Positions 54,031 through 64,000 of a stretch of 64,000 nt of DNA are shown here, one piece after another. The notes under the pieces are model-generated. The model saw only the letters and a program-made list of their open reading frames with translations. It ran no database searches and was not told the origin of the DNA. The DNA lies in NCBI RefSeq assembly GCF_910592395.1, contig NC_088308.1, forward strand, positions 28,349,501 to 28,413,500. Reading direction: 5' to 3'. This DNA comes from Lineus longissimus. Its lineage: Eukaryota; Nemertea; Pilidiophora; Heteronemertea; Lineidae. Position 1 is the first letter of the stretch, and each line of letters begins with the position of its first letter. The position numbers and the translations under genes were made by a program.

Positions 54031-57000
54031 TGAAGGTTCACCATGACGAGTCGAGTTCTTTGATTAAGGTAAACGATGTATACCACAGCCACACGGCCAT
54101 TCGTCTAATTTCTCCGGTCAACAGGAAAACCGAGTCAATTCACCAATTAGTTTTGGCCGGAGATCGTAGCATAATGTCCATTTATGCTAATAGTGATCAA
54201 TTATGATAGCAATCTGTATGTTTTTTTCTTCTTCCAAATGAACGGCAACACACTGACGACAATGGCGTCGTGAAGTTTGATTGGTTGTTGTGAGATGACT
54301 GGCGATTGGTTGTTCACCATTAATGCACCAATGAGAAGCTTTGGATATTGTCCAATCTGCGATCTCGGACAGCATTCAGGAAAATGCGCTACGTGCACTC
54401 GACAGTCCACACGACGCAAACATAAATGCCAGGCCACAGCTCTATCTGAAGCCCGACAAAAGCTCGAACCAATTGTGGACTGCATTTCGACCAAACAGGA
54501 CAAATCGCCTGTTACATTCCCTAATGATCCATCAGTCATCTCTCCAATACCACTCATGTTACAGCCACACACATTACACTACAGAAAGCAGCTTACACTG
54601 GCGACGAACCATCACATTAGAACCTCCTACTACCATCTATCACTGTAGACATAGCTGATTGAATAAATGCTAAGACATGTATCATCTTCAATTACTAACA
54701 TGTGGCAGGGTGGCTAATACTGCTGCGGGTTCTTCATTATTCTTTGGACTGGCACTAATGTCGTGTAGACTATGACGACCGGAATCAACGAGACATGATG
54801 GTGACTAATGACCTTGTTGTGTACTTCTCAATTCAACCCTGCGATTCCGTACTGTGTTCGCCATTTCTTCTTTGGTGACCAGAAGTGGTACGGTAATCTG
54901 TGGTAAATCTAGCCAGCCTGATCTCTACTACTCATGGAAGTAAAACTCCAACACTGCGACCCTAAAAGTGTGGTAATATCCTATATGTTTCTATGAGATC
55001 ACTTGTTATCATATTACAATGGGTCTAACCAGCGAACTAGAGAGGAGTGTCTCATTTAGCAATCGGTTACGAGTATTGCCCTTTCCAGATATGAAATATG
55101 ATCACATCTTGATTATGCACTGATAAGAAAGAAAAGGAAATGTTATTGCCGAGAAAGAAACGAGCGATAATCACGCCCACAGAAAGACAATTGTTACTCA
55201 ATACATCCGAATCGAATGTCACTTTAACTGGTGAGTGTGTACGCCAGCGGCAGGAAGACGGCAGCGAGCAACTCGCGCCGTGTACAGCTTCCTTCCTCGA
55301 TCGATTCTCCTTAACGAGCAAGAAGCGTTCACAGCATATTAATGACTTTAAGAGGCAAACGACATGCATTGCCACCAGCCATCTAATGACAGAGCATGCC
55401 GAATCAGATATTCTTTTCTGGATGTGTGGTTTTAAGACTAATTCTCTGTTTGTGGATTGCCAAGGGCTCAATCATTCTTAAAGTAGCAAATAGCAACAGC
55501 CACTTGCCATCTTTCAAAAAAGTGAGTCTGTATGGAATGTAGTCAGTCATGGTGGTCTATGGTAAGAAAGTGGGTACATAATGATGCGTTATTCGCGGTT
55601 CAAGGTACACGAGTAGCCTAACTTGGAAAGTAGCTGTTGTTGTGTCCAAGTTTCTGGGCAATCACTTCGTCACATTTCCTTCTTGTTACGACCTTCTCAT
55701 ATTTAGCATGTTCCATAGATGTTCAATCTTCAGCCACCCAGTCAGACCTTTTGAGAGAATATTCCGATTCCGGCTGCCGTGAAGTTACAGATGATCAGGA
55801 CTACTGTTGGGTCTGATTCATGAGCAATCAGAAAGACTGATAGCTCAGGGCAGCGGGGACCACGCTGCGCATCCCGAGGGAGACCACCACGTCTTCTTAC
55901 TAATGACAGTAGCCACTGGCTACCGCAGAGCTGGTCACTCATATTTACATTCGTCATCTGACTATTTCCAACCGGTGTCGATTGGCAGTAACCACTGAAG
56001 ACTTCCATTGAACGTAGTCTGTGGCAGTGGCCACGCCATTCTCTCCAGAGAACAGGCTGACGTTGACTTTTATTCGTCTGAATCTGTAGTCAGATCTGGT
56101 TTAGGAGAAACCACACACATTAAACTGTCTCACCCATGATAATCGCTATCAGTATCACTTTTATTATCGGCTGTCTGGGCTGGTCGCCCTGGAGAAACTG
56201 CCTAGCACATTTCATTCCATCGGCAAGATGTCGATTCAAAGTCGTCTGTGTTCTTGATGTAGGACATTCACTTCTTCATCACGAAATCTCTGTTTACTAT
56301 GATAGCCTATCGGCCTGTTGGTCTTCGTTTCATGTCTTTTAGTCTTCAAAGGGGAACCTGTGTGTCTGACACGACAAGTAGCATGGACAGTGACAAAACG
56401 CATGATTCTGTCGTCTGCCAAGTAAGAACGGGAGAAATCGTGATCAAATACAGACAAGTCGCCAAAGAAATAGAGAATGATTTCGGTACATCGTTACATC
56501 ATTCGTATGCATTCGTAAGTAAAGGCGAACATTCTGGACGTGGCACATTGCTTTTCATTGATTGATAGTTTTAAAGTTATGTTGCTATTTTGCTTTAATT
56601 TGTCTATTTGTGCATATTAACTGTTGATAATTTCTTCTTGGGCCCACGGTAGAACCTACCAAGTGATGACAAACCCAGATGGCCTTCTAATGCACCGTGG
56701 AACAATGCATAGCTGATGCAATATAGTAGACCCACTCTACCGAGAGCTGACCGAGTGAATGACAAGTGCTCTGTGCAGTCGGCTTTTGTAGCGTAGTGTG
56801 GTCGTGAAGGTCCAGGTCTAAATGGGCTCCTTTGACCAGTATCATATTCCAGCTTAACTGATCACCAGCCCATGCTCTCTCCATTCATTCATACACGGTA
56901 TGTTGATAGCGGAAGTGATATTGATATTCCGGCATGCACTTGAATGAAGAGCAGACGAAGGATACACCGCAGCCGCAGTCTACCCCGAGGCTTATTGATT

Positions 57001-57249
57001 TATTCCATGTGAGGAATCAAATCAAAGTGATTTAGTTCCCAGTGTAACCCAAGATAGATTAACAGTGTGCTCACTCGGGGAATCTTGCGAGATGTAAAGC
57101 CTTCGCACACACGGGACCTATAAACAATGTTCCTTATTAACGCTTAAAATGAGTTCGACTTTGTTGACGTAATGATACGCCAATTTCGAAATAAATCGAA
57201 TCTCTAAGGAAACCTGACCTGCTACTACAACGCATCACTTCCAAGGACG

Positions 57250-57285
57250 AAGTGGTAAGACGACTGGGGTTCGAACCCACAATCA
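57250..57285 (+). repeat. tRNA-related (SINE-like) relic
   Basis: GGTTCGAACCC at 57268-57278 is a good Pol III box B, with AAGTGGTAAGACG 14-20 bp before it resembling part of box A. The spacing is too short for a tRNA and no cloverleaf forms, so at most this is a decayed tRNA-derived repeat. Confidence 0.3.
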
Positions 57286-60200
57286 CTGCATTTTGAGTTG
57301 AGGCCACAGTCATTTGGCTTTCGGCATATCAACTTCAGAGTTATCAGTTTGGAAACATCATTAAATCTGGCGCAGACTGCGCATTTAGTGGAAAATGATC
57401 GTGAACAGAATATCAAATCAAGAGAAGAATCATTGCATATTTCTATTTTCATCTGCTTTACCTCCCACGCACGAAGCAAATGGATGCAAGCGACGTGATC
57501 TTTGCCTATCTCGCGTCATACACCAAGAACTGTTTTATGTGAGAAACAAAGAAGACGAGTCATTCATTATGTATGAAATCAGCTGTACTTGCCGAGGCAG
57601 GTTATAAAATTTACCACCAAGCTAGATGTCTTGTTGAAAGAAGTACCGTATTAAATTGGAAATATGCTTGAAGTTTAGTCTTGAGAAGAGTAAGGATTGC
57701 GAGCGACTGGAAGCTTGGTGGTGACATCAGTGATGCACACGACAGAAAGGCAAATGAATTGATGTCAGCAAGTATGGATACAACGCAAATTTTATACCAT
57801 TTGGCTCAATCTGATATTTGCTCGTTAGCTAACGAGCCCGCAGTAAATGTGGTTGGAAAAGACATCACTTAAAAAAGCACGATCTTTAACCGAATTCATT
57901 CTGCTACCCCTGGGACAACCAAGAAGTAATATGATTTCAAATCATCTAGAAAAGTTGCTGTTCAGCACTAAAAAACGCGAAGACGTGTTCTTTAGATTCC
58001 CGCTAGGCTCCCAAGAGTCCCATCTCTATTATAGGATCCTCTACCAAGGGATATCGAACATTAGCTCGTGCTTTAATTAAAAAATCCGAATCATCTTCAG
58101 TTCAGAAGTTCAGGAATGTGATAGTCCTTTCATTTCCTCTCTGACTGAGATATCAGTGCAGCTGGGATCATCCTCCGATGGCTTGCGAAATGAAGAAATA
58201 GATTGGCAATCTGGCTGCTGTAGACGGAATACAATGAAGAAAAGTAATCTTCACTTTTGTTAACAGAGATTGTGGATTTTGTTACGATTTTAAAGCAGTT
58301 GTAGGACTTGCTGCTACTCTTGCCGAAATCATGCGGCGATCTCACTGAAACGTCTTCTGAGATTTATTTAAGGCATTTGTTTGCTTTTTGGTGAGCATGT
58401 TCTGAGATAAGTAATATCATGTCAGGTCATGAGTGTTAACGAATACCCTACATTCATCCTCCTGACCAATGTAGCTTATGGTACATTGTATACAAATGTA
58501 CTGCTAAGCCAAAATAACTCAAAGGGTCTTTCACATTCTGCCTATCGGTGTCCATTTCGACGTCAATCATCATTGATAGTCCGTCCACTGGAGAGATAAT
58601 AACCACCACCCACGGTTACAATACATCCCATCTATCATCGAGGGCCAGCGCACATCCCGTGGCCATTTTTCAATTTGATGACCAATCATGTGAAGGAGTT
58701 ACCCAGTGGACATCAGTACAGCAGTTGTAGAACGCCAAGGAACACCATGTGAAGATCGATTGCTTCGAGTTATTGATCATTCCTCAATGTTCCGCCAAGG
58801 TGTGTCAGCCAAAATTGAAATTACCTTTCTTATATCAGATCGCTGGTTGCCTTAATCTAGTTAGGCTTGTTGTAGAAGCTGATTGACGGATTGTGTCCAC
58901 CATTCACTGAGGGAGGATTGACCCACAAGGTTTGGAGAGCTTACTGTCTTGCTTCGCTGTCCTTGTGCAAAAATGAGGTAAAATGGCCAAGGGTAACAGG
59001 GAGATCTGTAGTAAACCACATGGCCTTACCCGGGACGGCTATTTTACGTCAATAACGAAATGCTAAAGTCTTTATTTCCAGTGCATCGTCCGCATATCAC
59101 TGAGGTCATAATTGAATGGGCAATGACTGTAGAAATGCCAGTGTGTCTCTGTTATTGACAGTCTTCCGAAGACGTTCAGACTCTAGCGTGGTCAATGGCT
59201 TTGAAAAGGTTGTCTGGATACCGTAAGGATTCCCCAGACTGCTATGGAAAGAGATACCACGGAGTGCATGGCATTTAGCTTAAGTGGGCAGACTCTCTCC
59301 ATTCTGTATACAAGGTTGCTTTTGGTTGTCGGACGTCGCAATGAAAGCGAGTGACGAACTGGCTGAGGAGTGCTTCAGTTGGGAGGTTGCTTTGGTACTG
59401 ATATAGATATTCCAAATGAACAAGTTGGGCTGATAGATATGCTGGTTGGTCATACGAAAATGGCTTCAAACTGGGACGTATCTTCTCCACACAATTTCCA
59501 TAAAAATCTCTAAACTGCAATGAACAGTGCACTACTGTAGAATGGCATGTAACCATAGCCTAACCTCATCCTCCTGATCAATAAATTGCTCGCCTTAGTT
59601 GTCCATTTAAAGCCTGAGCGTCGTATCCTCCATAAACGCTACCATAACTTCAGAGCAAGTGTCCATCCTAAATCATTGTTCCCATTTGTCGATGCCTGTA
59701 CCGCCGTTATTGCTGTGGAAATAATAAAAAGTCATCCTGCTTTCGTATCATCCATCATAGCCATCCATTTTGTATGACAGACCGCGAATTTCCCCAGGTA
59801 CTCGGTGTCAATGCATGGTCATTCATGCATTCGGACCGGATCGAACACATTAGGATTCCAATGCATTTGGTTGATAGTGAGTGAGCTTCATCATCGCATT
59901 TTCACTCAAAGGAATGATAGCGCCAACTTCTGACTGAGGTAATACCCTGTGACTCGGTGGTTGGTTAGGGCAATGGACTCATGTTCTGTTGAGTTCTCTC
60001 GCACCATCGTTACTTGGACAACATAACATGCGAATTCTTGGGAGTTGAATTCTCTCTACAATACTTTCTTGACTTGGAGATTCAAGAGGTTTCAATTCCA
60101 CCTGCTTCAAACAAGTAACGGCTGCAACGGTATAAGCTAGACGTCTTCTCATATGCAGTACATGTAGCTATTGATTGTGTACTCAGAGGTGTAATGAGGG

Positions 60201-60697
60201 GCCGTACACTGAGTCCCAGCTGCGCGGGCTATGCAGAGCGATTGGCCTCAAAAGACACAGTTGTTTTCGGAGGGAGGCGTGGAGCAAATTAATTCCGCTG
60301 TCAAGACAAGTTCAGTCCCCAAACATCCAGCCTGCATCTCCTCACTAGAAAGATAATTCGATTTAATACAGGCTGCGCAACAGCGTAGGCGGTGAAGTTA
60401 GCCGGCTCGTATTCTACCATATGAGAGCTGATGAAGACGGTCGCGACAATTCGCAATCTGCAGTTTGTTTGATGTTTGTTGTCAGTCACGCGATGAAACG
60501 ATGTCGTCTTTATCATTTGCGAGTTTTTGCTATGGTGTGGTCGTGGTCATTACTTCGATGCAAGCCAAGCTTTTTAGGGAACTTTGTGTTCAGGTCATGC
60601 AACGTTCAATAATGTTCGTCAACTCGTACACATCAACCACCAGACGATGTCACACTGACATCATTCATAAGAAACTAAGTAATGTAGGTTTCTGCCT

Positions 60698-61058
60698 CTC
60701 GAACTCGGTCGTTGGTTGCCAAAATGTAGGGTATTCTGCCCCTCGAAGCAGTACATGTACGCGTTCAGTTCTGTTACTTTTTGCATTGCCTTCGCATATA
60801 TTGTTTGGTTTAATACACGTTGGCTCGCAGCGATTGCGCTGGATGGATTCTGACTTTCCACATGCACCGTTACGATGATCGCCTTACCGGCTGCTTGCGC
60901 AAGGCAGGCAGGTGAGAACGGTAAGTGGGGATGGTGACACGATTGGTCGCCTGGGATACTTTGTCGACCAAACGTTCACATGAGAGATTCCCTTGAATTC
61001 GTGAAAAGTAGACTACCAAGGTGCTAAAAACTGGTGAAGCCGATTATCCAACGTCACT
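60698..61058. repeat. Dispersed repeat, copy A
   Basis: Shares long stretches with 63650-63982 in the same orientation, including GGCAGGTGAGAACGGTAAGT and TTTGTCGACCAAACGTTCAC. Copy A has about 14 extra bases after GCGCTGGA. There is no coding frame in common. It could be a SINE-like or MITE family or a local duplication. Confidence 0.8.
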
Positions 61059-61333
61059 CAGTACGTGTGCAAGAGTAGACCTGGAAGTGAAACCACCCCC
61101 AATGGTTTTTGAGAGTTAGCCTTTGGGCCAACATCAGCGATTTGAATATGGACTGGAACATTTGGTTTGTTGCCTTTATAGCCATCATCCCATCGCTGCC
61201 TTCAAGTTGAACAGAAACAACAACAACAAAAACTGACTGTTATGAGTACGCTTTTTACAACAAAACCCTTCTACAGCAAAGGCGGTCACCTAAGATCAAT
61301 AGTTGACATGGAAAAGTGATGGTTTAAATTATG

Positions 61334-61339
61334 TTTATT
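61334..61339 (-). terminator. PolyA signal of the secreted-peptide gene
   Basis: TTTATT reads AATAAA on the minus strand, 233 nt past the stop codon of the small secreted peptide. Confidence 0.6.
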
Positions 61340-61571
61340 CAGGGCCATTCGGATCTGCCGTCTCTTTGAGCGGAATTTACGAATCCAGTTGTGCCAGCTG
61401 TGCCAGAACTAGTTCTGTAGCGGGCGTTCGTGTTGGCGACCGTGGCGGGGCTCGCGATGGACTTTGTTGTAAGGCGTGTCGGGACTTGCAATGATGATGA
61501 TAGAATAGCTTTTAGTCATCGCGGTAGTCATCGTCACCTGGTCTCTTGAATGTGGTGCTGTTTCTCGTTGC

Positions 61572-61754
61572 CTAGTGGTAGGCCTCCCAGTGTGCGTGTT
61601 CGGGTGCTGGTGTGGGTGCGGGTGGTGCGGGTGCGGGTGCGGGATGGTGTTTGTGCCCTAACCCTAAGTTCTCATTTTTGAGGCCACTGCTGATGGGTAA
61701 GACACATGCCGTTGCGACTAGCAGAAGTACCATCAAACACATCATACGGGCCAT
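61572..61754 (-). CDS. Small secreted His/Pro/Ala-rich peptide, 60 aa
   Basis: Not recognised. The frame starts at ATG 61752-61754 in a strong context (AACATGG), 13 nt after a splice acceptor (TTTCTTTCAG, exon from 61767). Residues 1-23 are a clear signal peptide with hydrophobic core CLMVLLLVATACVL. The mature part of about 37 residues has HKHH at 34-37, an alternating proline block PAPAPAPPAPTPAP at 38-51 and EHAHWEAYH at the end: six His, eight Pro and no Cys. His clusters suggest metal binding, and the proline block an extended rod; both are inference. The gene has a 5'UTR exon, TATA box and polyA signal and lies antisense in the presumed CACNG intron. An antimicrobial, structural or metal-binding role is possible, but none is shown. 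Confidence 0.75.
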   Translation of the reverse strand: MARMMCLMVLLLVATACVLPISSGLKNENLGLGHKHHPAPAPAPPAPTPAPEHAHWEAYH

Positions 61755-61767
61755 GTTCGTATTGCTC

Positions 61768-62486
61768 CTGAAAGAAAACAAATTAGAGAAAAAGTGAAAG
61801 AATGGTGTCATTTAAAGCATTTTCACTCACTTGTAGGCCATACGTCATATCTTCTTGAATCTGCAGATCGTCGCTGATACTTGATAATGAAAATGTTGTA
61901 AAGCTCAAAGTCGTTTTTAGGTAGACTAAGCTTCTTTTCTGGCAATATACATGTGACGCAGGCAGGTTGAAATGGGCTATACTTTGAATAGGCCGAAAGA
62001 TTGAATTGCAATGAAAATCTAATGCAATAATAAAGGTGCCATATCGAAGGGACTACCAATTGTTAACAGGCCAGGACCCTTTACTGTTGCTTGCGTATAT
62101 CAATTGGTCCGATAGAGATGATGAGGCAATATCAATATACCTCGTACCTTAGTCAGCATTAGCAGGCCCCTTTTTAAATGAAGAAATTCAGATAGGCCTA
62201 CACATGTTGGCTGCCCATTTGCTGAAACCAATTACAATATCGCTACCATAGGAGAAGTTTGGTTGTCATCCGATCTACACTGATGGAGGAGTTGGACTAC
62301 AAACTATTACACCTCTACGTCCATTATGGTAAGTGATGATGCTGTCTAAATGTTGGCTGAAACCCTGGCAATGAAATGACCGGTAATTTCCTACAATACA
62401 ATACAATCTCTTCCTGGCTAGGATCAACATAACAAACTAACGGGTTATAAACACAAGGAGAAGACAAATGTTTTGCATGGCTTACC
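61768..62486 (-). other. 5'UTR intron of the secreted-peptide gene
   Basis: On the minus strand the donor is ATACAG/GTAAGC (GTAAGC at 62486-62481) and the acceptor is TTTCTTTCAG/GAGC (acceptor AG at 61769-61768). The 719-bp intron carries no coding sequence that I can support. Confidence 0.6.
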
Positions 62487-62535
62487 TGTATTTAGAGTGG
62501 GAAGATTCCTTGTTTCTCTCTTTTAAGTTTCTGTT
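62487..62535 (-). other. 5'UTR exon of the secreted-peptide gene
   Basis: Runs from the predicted start, about 30 bp past the TATA box, to the donor at 62487/62486. The start is approximate. It contains no ATG. Confidence 0.5.
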
Positions 62536-62554
62536 GTCTGCCTGATCTAACAGC

Positions 62555-62566
62555 TTTTTTATATAA
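62555..62566 (-). promoter_or_regulatory. TATA box of the secreted-peptide gene
   Basis: The minus strand reads TTATATAAAAAA. It lies about 70-80 bp upstream of a good splice donor and is the clearest TATA box in the window, which fits a highly or tissue-specifically expressed secreted product. Confidence 0.6.
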
Positions 62567-63649
62567 GAATATTTATGCGCCATATGTTCTTTGCAAATTG
62601 GCCTCTTACAGGCCATTTGAGAGTTCACCAAAACTTGATGTTGATGTAAAAGTGCATTCCTTTTTGTGGGAAAATCGATCGAACGTTTAATTTATCTTTC
62701 GTTCATTTCACTTAAAATCTTTAATGAGGAAGTTGCACTTTTACTGACAGTTGTACAACCCTAAGGAGTAGGCCAATAATGTACCCAGGAAGCAAGTCCT
62801 TATCTAAACCGGCGTAGAGTCTGAAAGTCTCTTTATATGCAGTGCCCCAAGAAGGGCAAATCATGTGAAGTTACTACCACACATAGCGTACACTACATAC
62901 AGAATTAGATCAATTTGGGTGACTTGCACGATGTACAGTGTAGATAAATGGCAGGTGTGATGGAGTACCTCTGATTGTTGAGGAAGTTAATCTGTTGATG
63001 ACAGCCAACTTCTTGTCTGATGATCATTATGATCTAGACAGCTTCGATTCCAGGATGGCAGTATACATGTATGTCTTCATTTCTTTCAGAATTCGTGCAG
63101 AGAGAACATTGTCAGGGGTAAGATGTTTTCAAAAGAATGCAGTGGTTGAGTGCGAATGAACTGTTGATGCACTTTTGTAAATAATGATGGAGTTGTCGGC
63201 CGAACTGACTAATTGACTGTACAATGAGCACTATCCACCTACTAGAATACATGCCAGCTGTCTGGAAAAAGAGTACTCGAGGTTATCGAGTGGTTATCTT
63301 AATCAATAAAAAGCCTTTACCCACTCATATATATCAAACATGAGACGGTTTCACGCTGAAATAACTTTATAGAAATGTATTGATAACAATACAATAGCGA
63401 CATGCGACGATCACCAGAATTGATGCCGATCTGATGTGAGGTGCCAGGGAAGTGGTGCATTCGCTTCACGTCTTCACAGTTCATCAGTCTGAACCTATAT
63501 CTCATGAAGATGTGCCTGCTTACCTAGAATTTGAGCGCTCGTTGACATTCGCCCTCGTCTCTGATTGATTTAGATTTCGATGTCGCTTGTTCGACTATAC
63601 TTCTGATCATGAAACCTGACTTACGCGTGTATTACAAGCGATCCCATAT
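62567..63649. other. Non-coding region upstream of the secreted-peptide gene
   Basis: Should include the upstream promoter of the secreted-peptide gene. No ORF is supported and I see no repeats except the word TACATGTATG. Confidence 0.4.
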
Positions 63650-63982
63650 CTCGAACTCGGCCATTCTACCTACGTCATCTTCGCCTTTGCACCGGAGAAG
63701 TCTACTGCGCTCATGCATTGCTTTCGCATAGCGATGGTCGATTACATGTTGGCTCGCAGCGTTAGCGCTGGACAACGATGATCGCCTCGCCGGCTGCATG
63801 CGCAGGGAAGGCAGGTGAGAACGGTAAGTGGGGGTGGCAACACGATTGGTCGCCTGGGTGCTTTGTCGACCAAACGTTCACATGAAAGATTTCCTTGACT
63901 TTGTGAGAATTAGACATGTTAGATGCTGTTGCGCTGTTCCAAGGTGCTAGTGTGCCAATCCCGATCCTCCAACATCACATCA
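63650..63982. repeat. Dispersed repeat, copy B
   Basis: The second copy of the 60698-61058 repeat, in the same orientation 3 kb away. It starts at CTCGAACTCGG and its similarity fades near the window end, so it may extend further. Confidence 0.8.
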
Positions 63983-64000
63983 AATATATGACCCTCTGGC

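Larger units (their letters stand above)
40771..61571 (+). other. Probable first intron of the CACNG-like gene, non-coding
   Basis: The donor is at 40771 and no matching second exon was found, so this stretch is presumed intron. ORFs here are short, often non-ATG, and resemble nothing. It contains a diverged 81-bp duplication (42944-43105), a small hairpin (49512-49537), a nuclear-receptor-like direct repeat (54011-54026), a tRNA-like relic (57250-57285) and one copy of a dispersed repeat (60698-61058). Confidence 0.55.

Noticed and set aside
54277-54648. Frame with CPIC...CATC spacing resembling a zinc motif
   Set aside because: It starts at TTG, overlaps an equally long antisense frame, and the rest is low-quality sequence; the cysteine pattern is probably chance.
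55140-55481. 113-aa plus-strand frame with a real ATG
   Set aside because: A 134-aa antisense frame covers the same bases, neither resembles a protein family, and no gene signals surround it.
57225-57300. tRNA gene around GGTTCGAACCC
   Set aside because: Box A to box B distance is far too short, no acceptor or anticodon stem forms; kept only as a possible SINE relic.
59945-60000. SINE-like A box (CGGTGGTTGGTTAGGGCAATGG)-type segment
   Set aside because: No box B follows at a suitable distance and no second copy was seen.

Overview
This is nuclear DNA from an animal. Genes are split by short GT-AG introns, AATAAA signals lie downstream of stop codons, start codons sit in Kozak contexts, and SUZ12, a G12/13-class G-alpha and a calcium-channel gamma subunit are all metazoan families. 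The compact introns, MITE-like elements and many TACATGTA-type words suggest an invertebrate bilaterian, perhaps a lophotrochozoan such as a mollusc, brachiopod or annelid. That placement is inference.

Layout. 1-1355: a ~125-bp tandem repeat, then the 5' flank of SUZ12. 1356-6184 (+): a complete 13-exon SUZ12 (630 aa), the Polycomb repressive complex 2 subunit, with one GC-AG intron. 8128-13520 (-): a complete 15-exon M3-family oligopeptidase A-like gene (723 aa) with a probable mitochondrial presequence; its HEFGH motif is intact but the third zinc ligand is glutamine, so it may be a pseudoenzyme. It is tail-to-tail with SUZ12 and head-to-head, across 558 bp, with a three-exon G-alpha-12/13 gene at 14079-21446 (+). 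Both of those start codons lie in YY1-like ATGGCG motifs, and a perfect CRE lies 33 bp before the G-alpha start. The 6-kb first G-alpha intron holds two MITE-like elements and a duplicated CRE module.

26881-36398: four long single-exon reading frames (466, 302, 348 and 577 aa) that I cannot assign to any family. All are polar, basic and low in hydrophobic segments, and two carry a textbook protein phosphatase 1 docking motif (KKSVTF, KKRVTF). A near-perfect 113-bp inverted repeat at 33365-33609 lies between two of them.

40545-40770 (+): the first coding exon of a CACNG/TARP-like tetraspan membrane protein. No later exon was recognised, so its first intron probably runs for at least 23 kb to the window end. 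On the opposite strand of that stretch is a two-exon gene for a small secreted His/Pro/Ala-rich peptide (coding 61572-61754) with a TATA box, a 5'UTR intron and a polyA signal. The rest is non-coding DNA with scattered small repeats and a ~350-bp dispersed repeat present twice near the end.

Exon coordinates were deduced by eye from splice consensus, reading-frame continuity and remembered family patterns. No alignment or gene finder was run.
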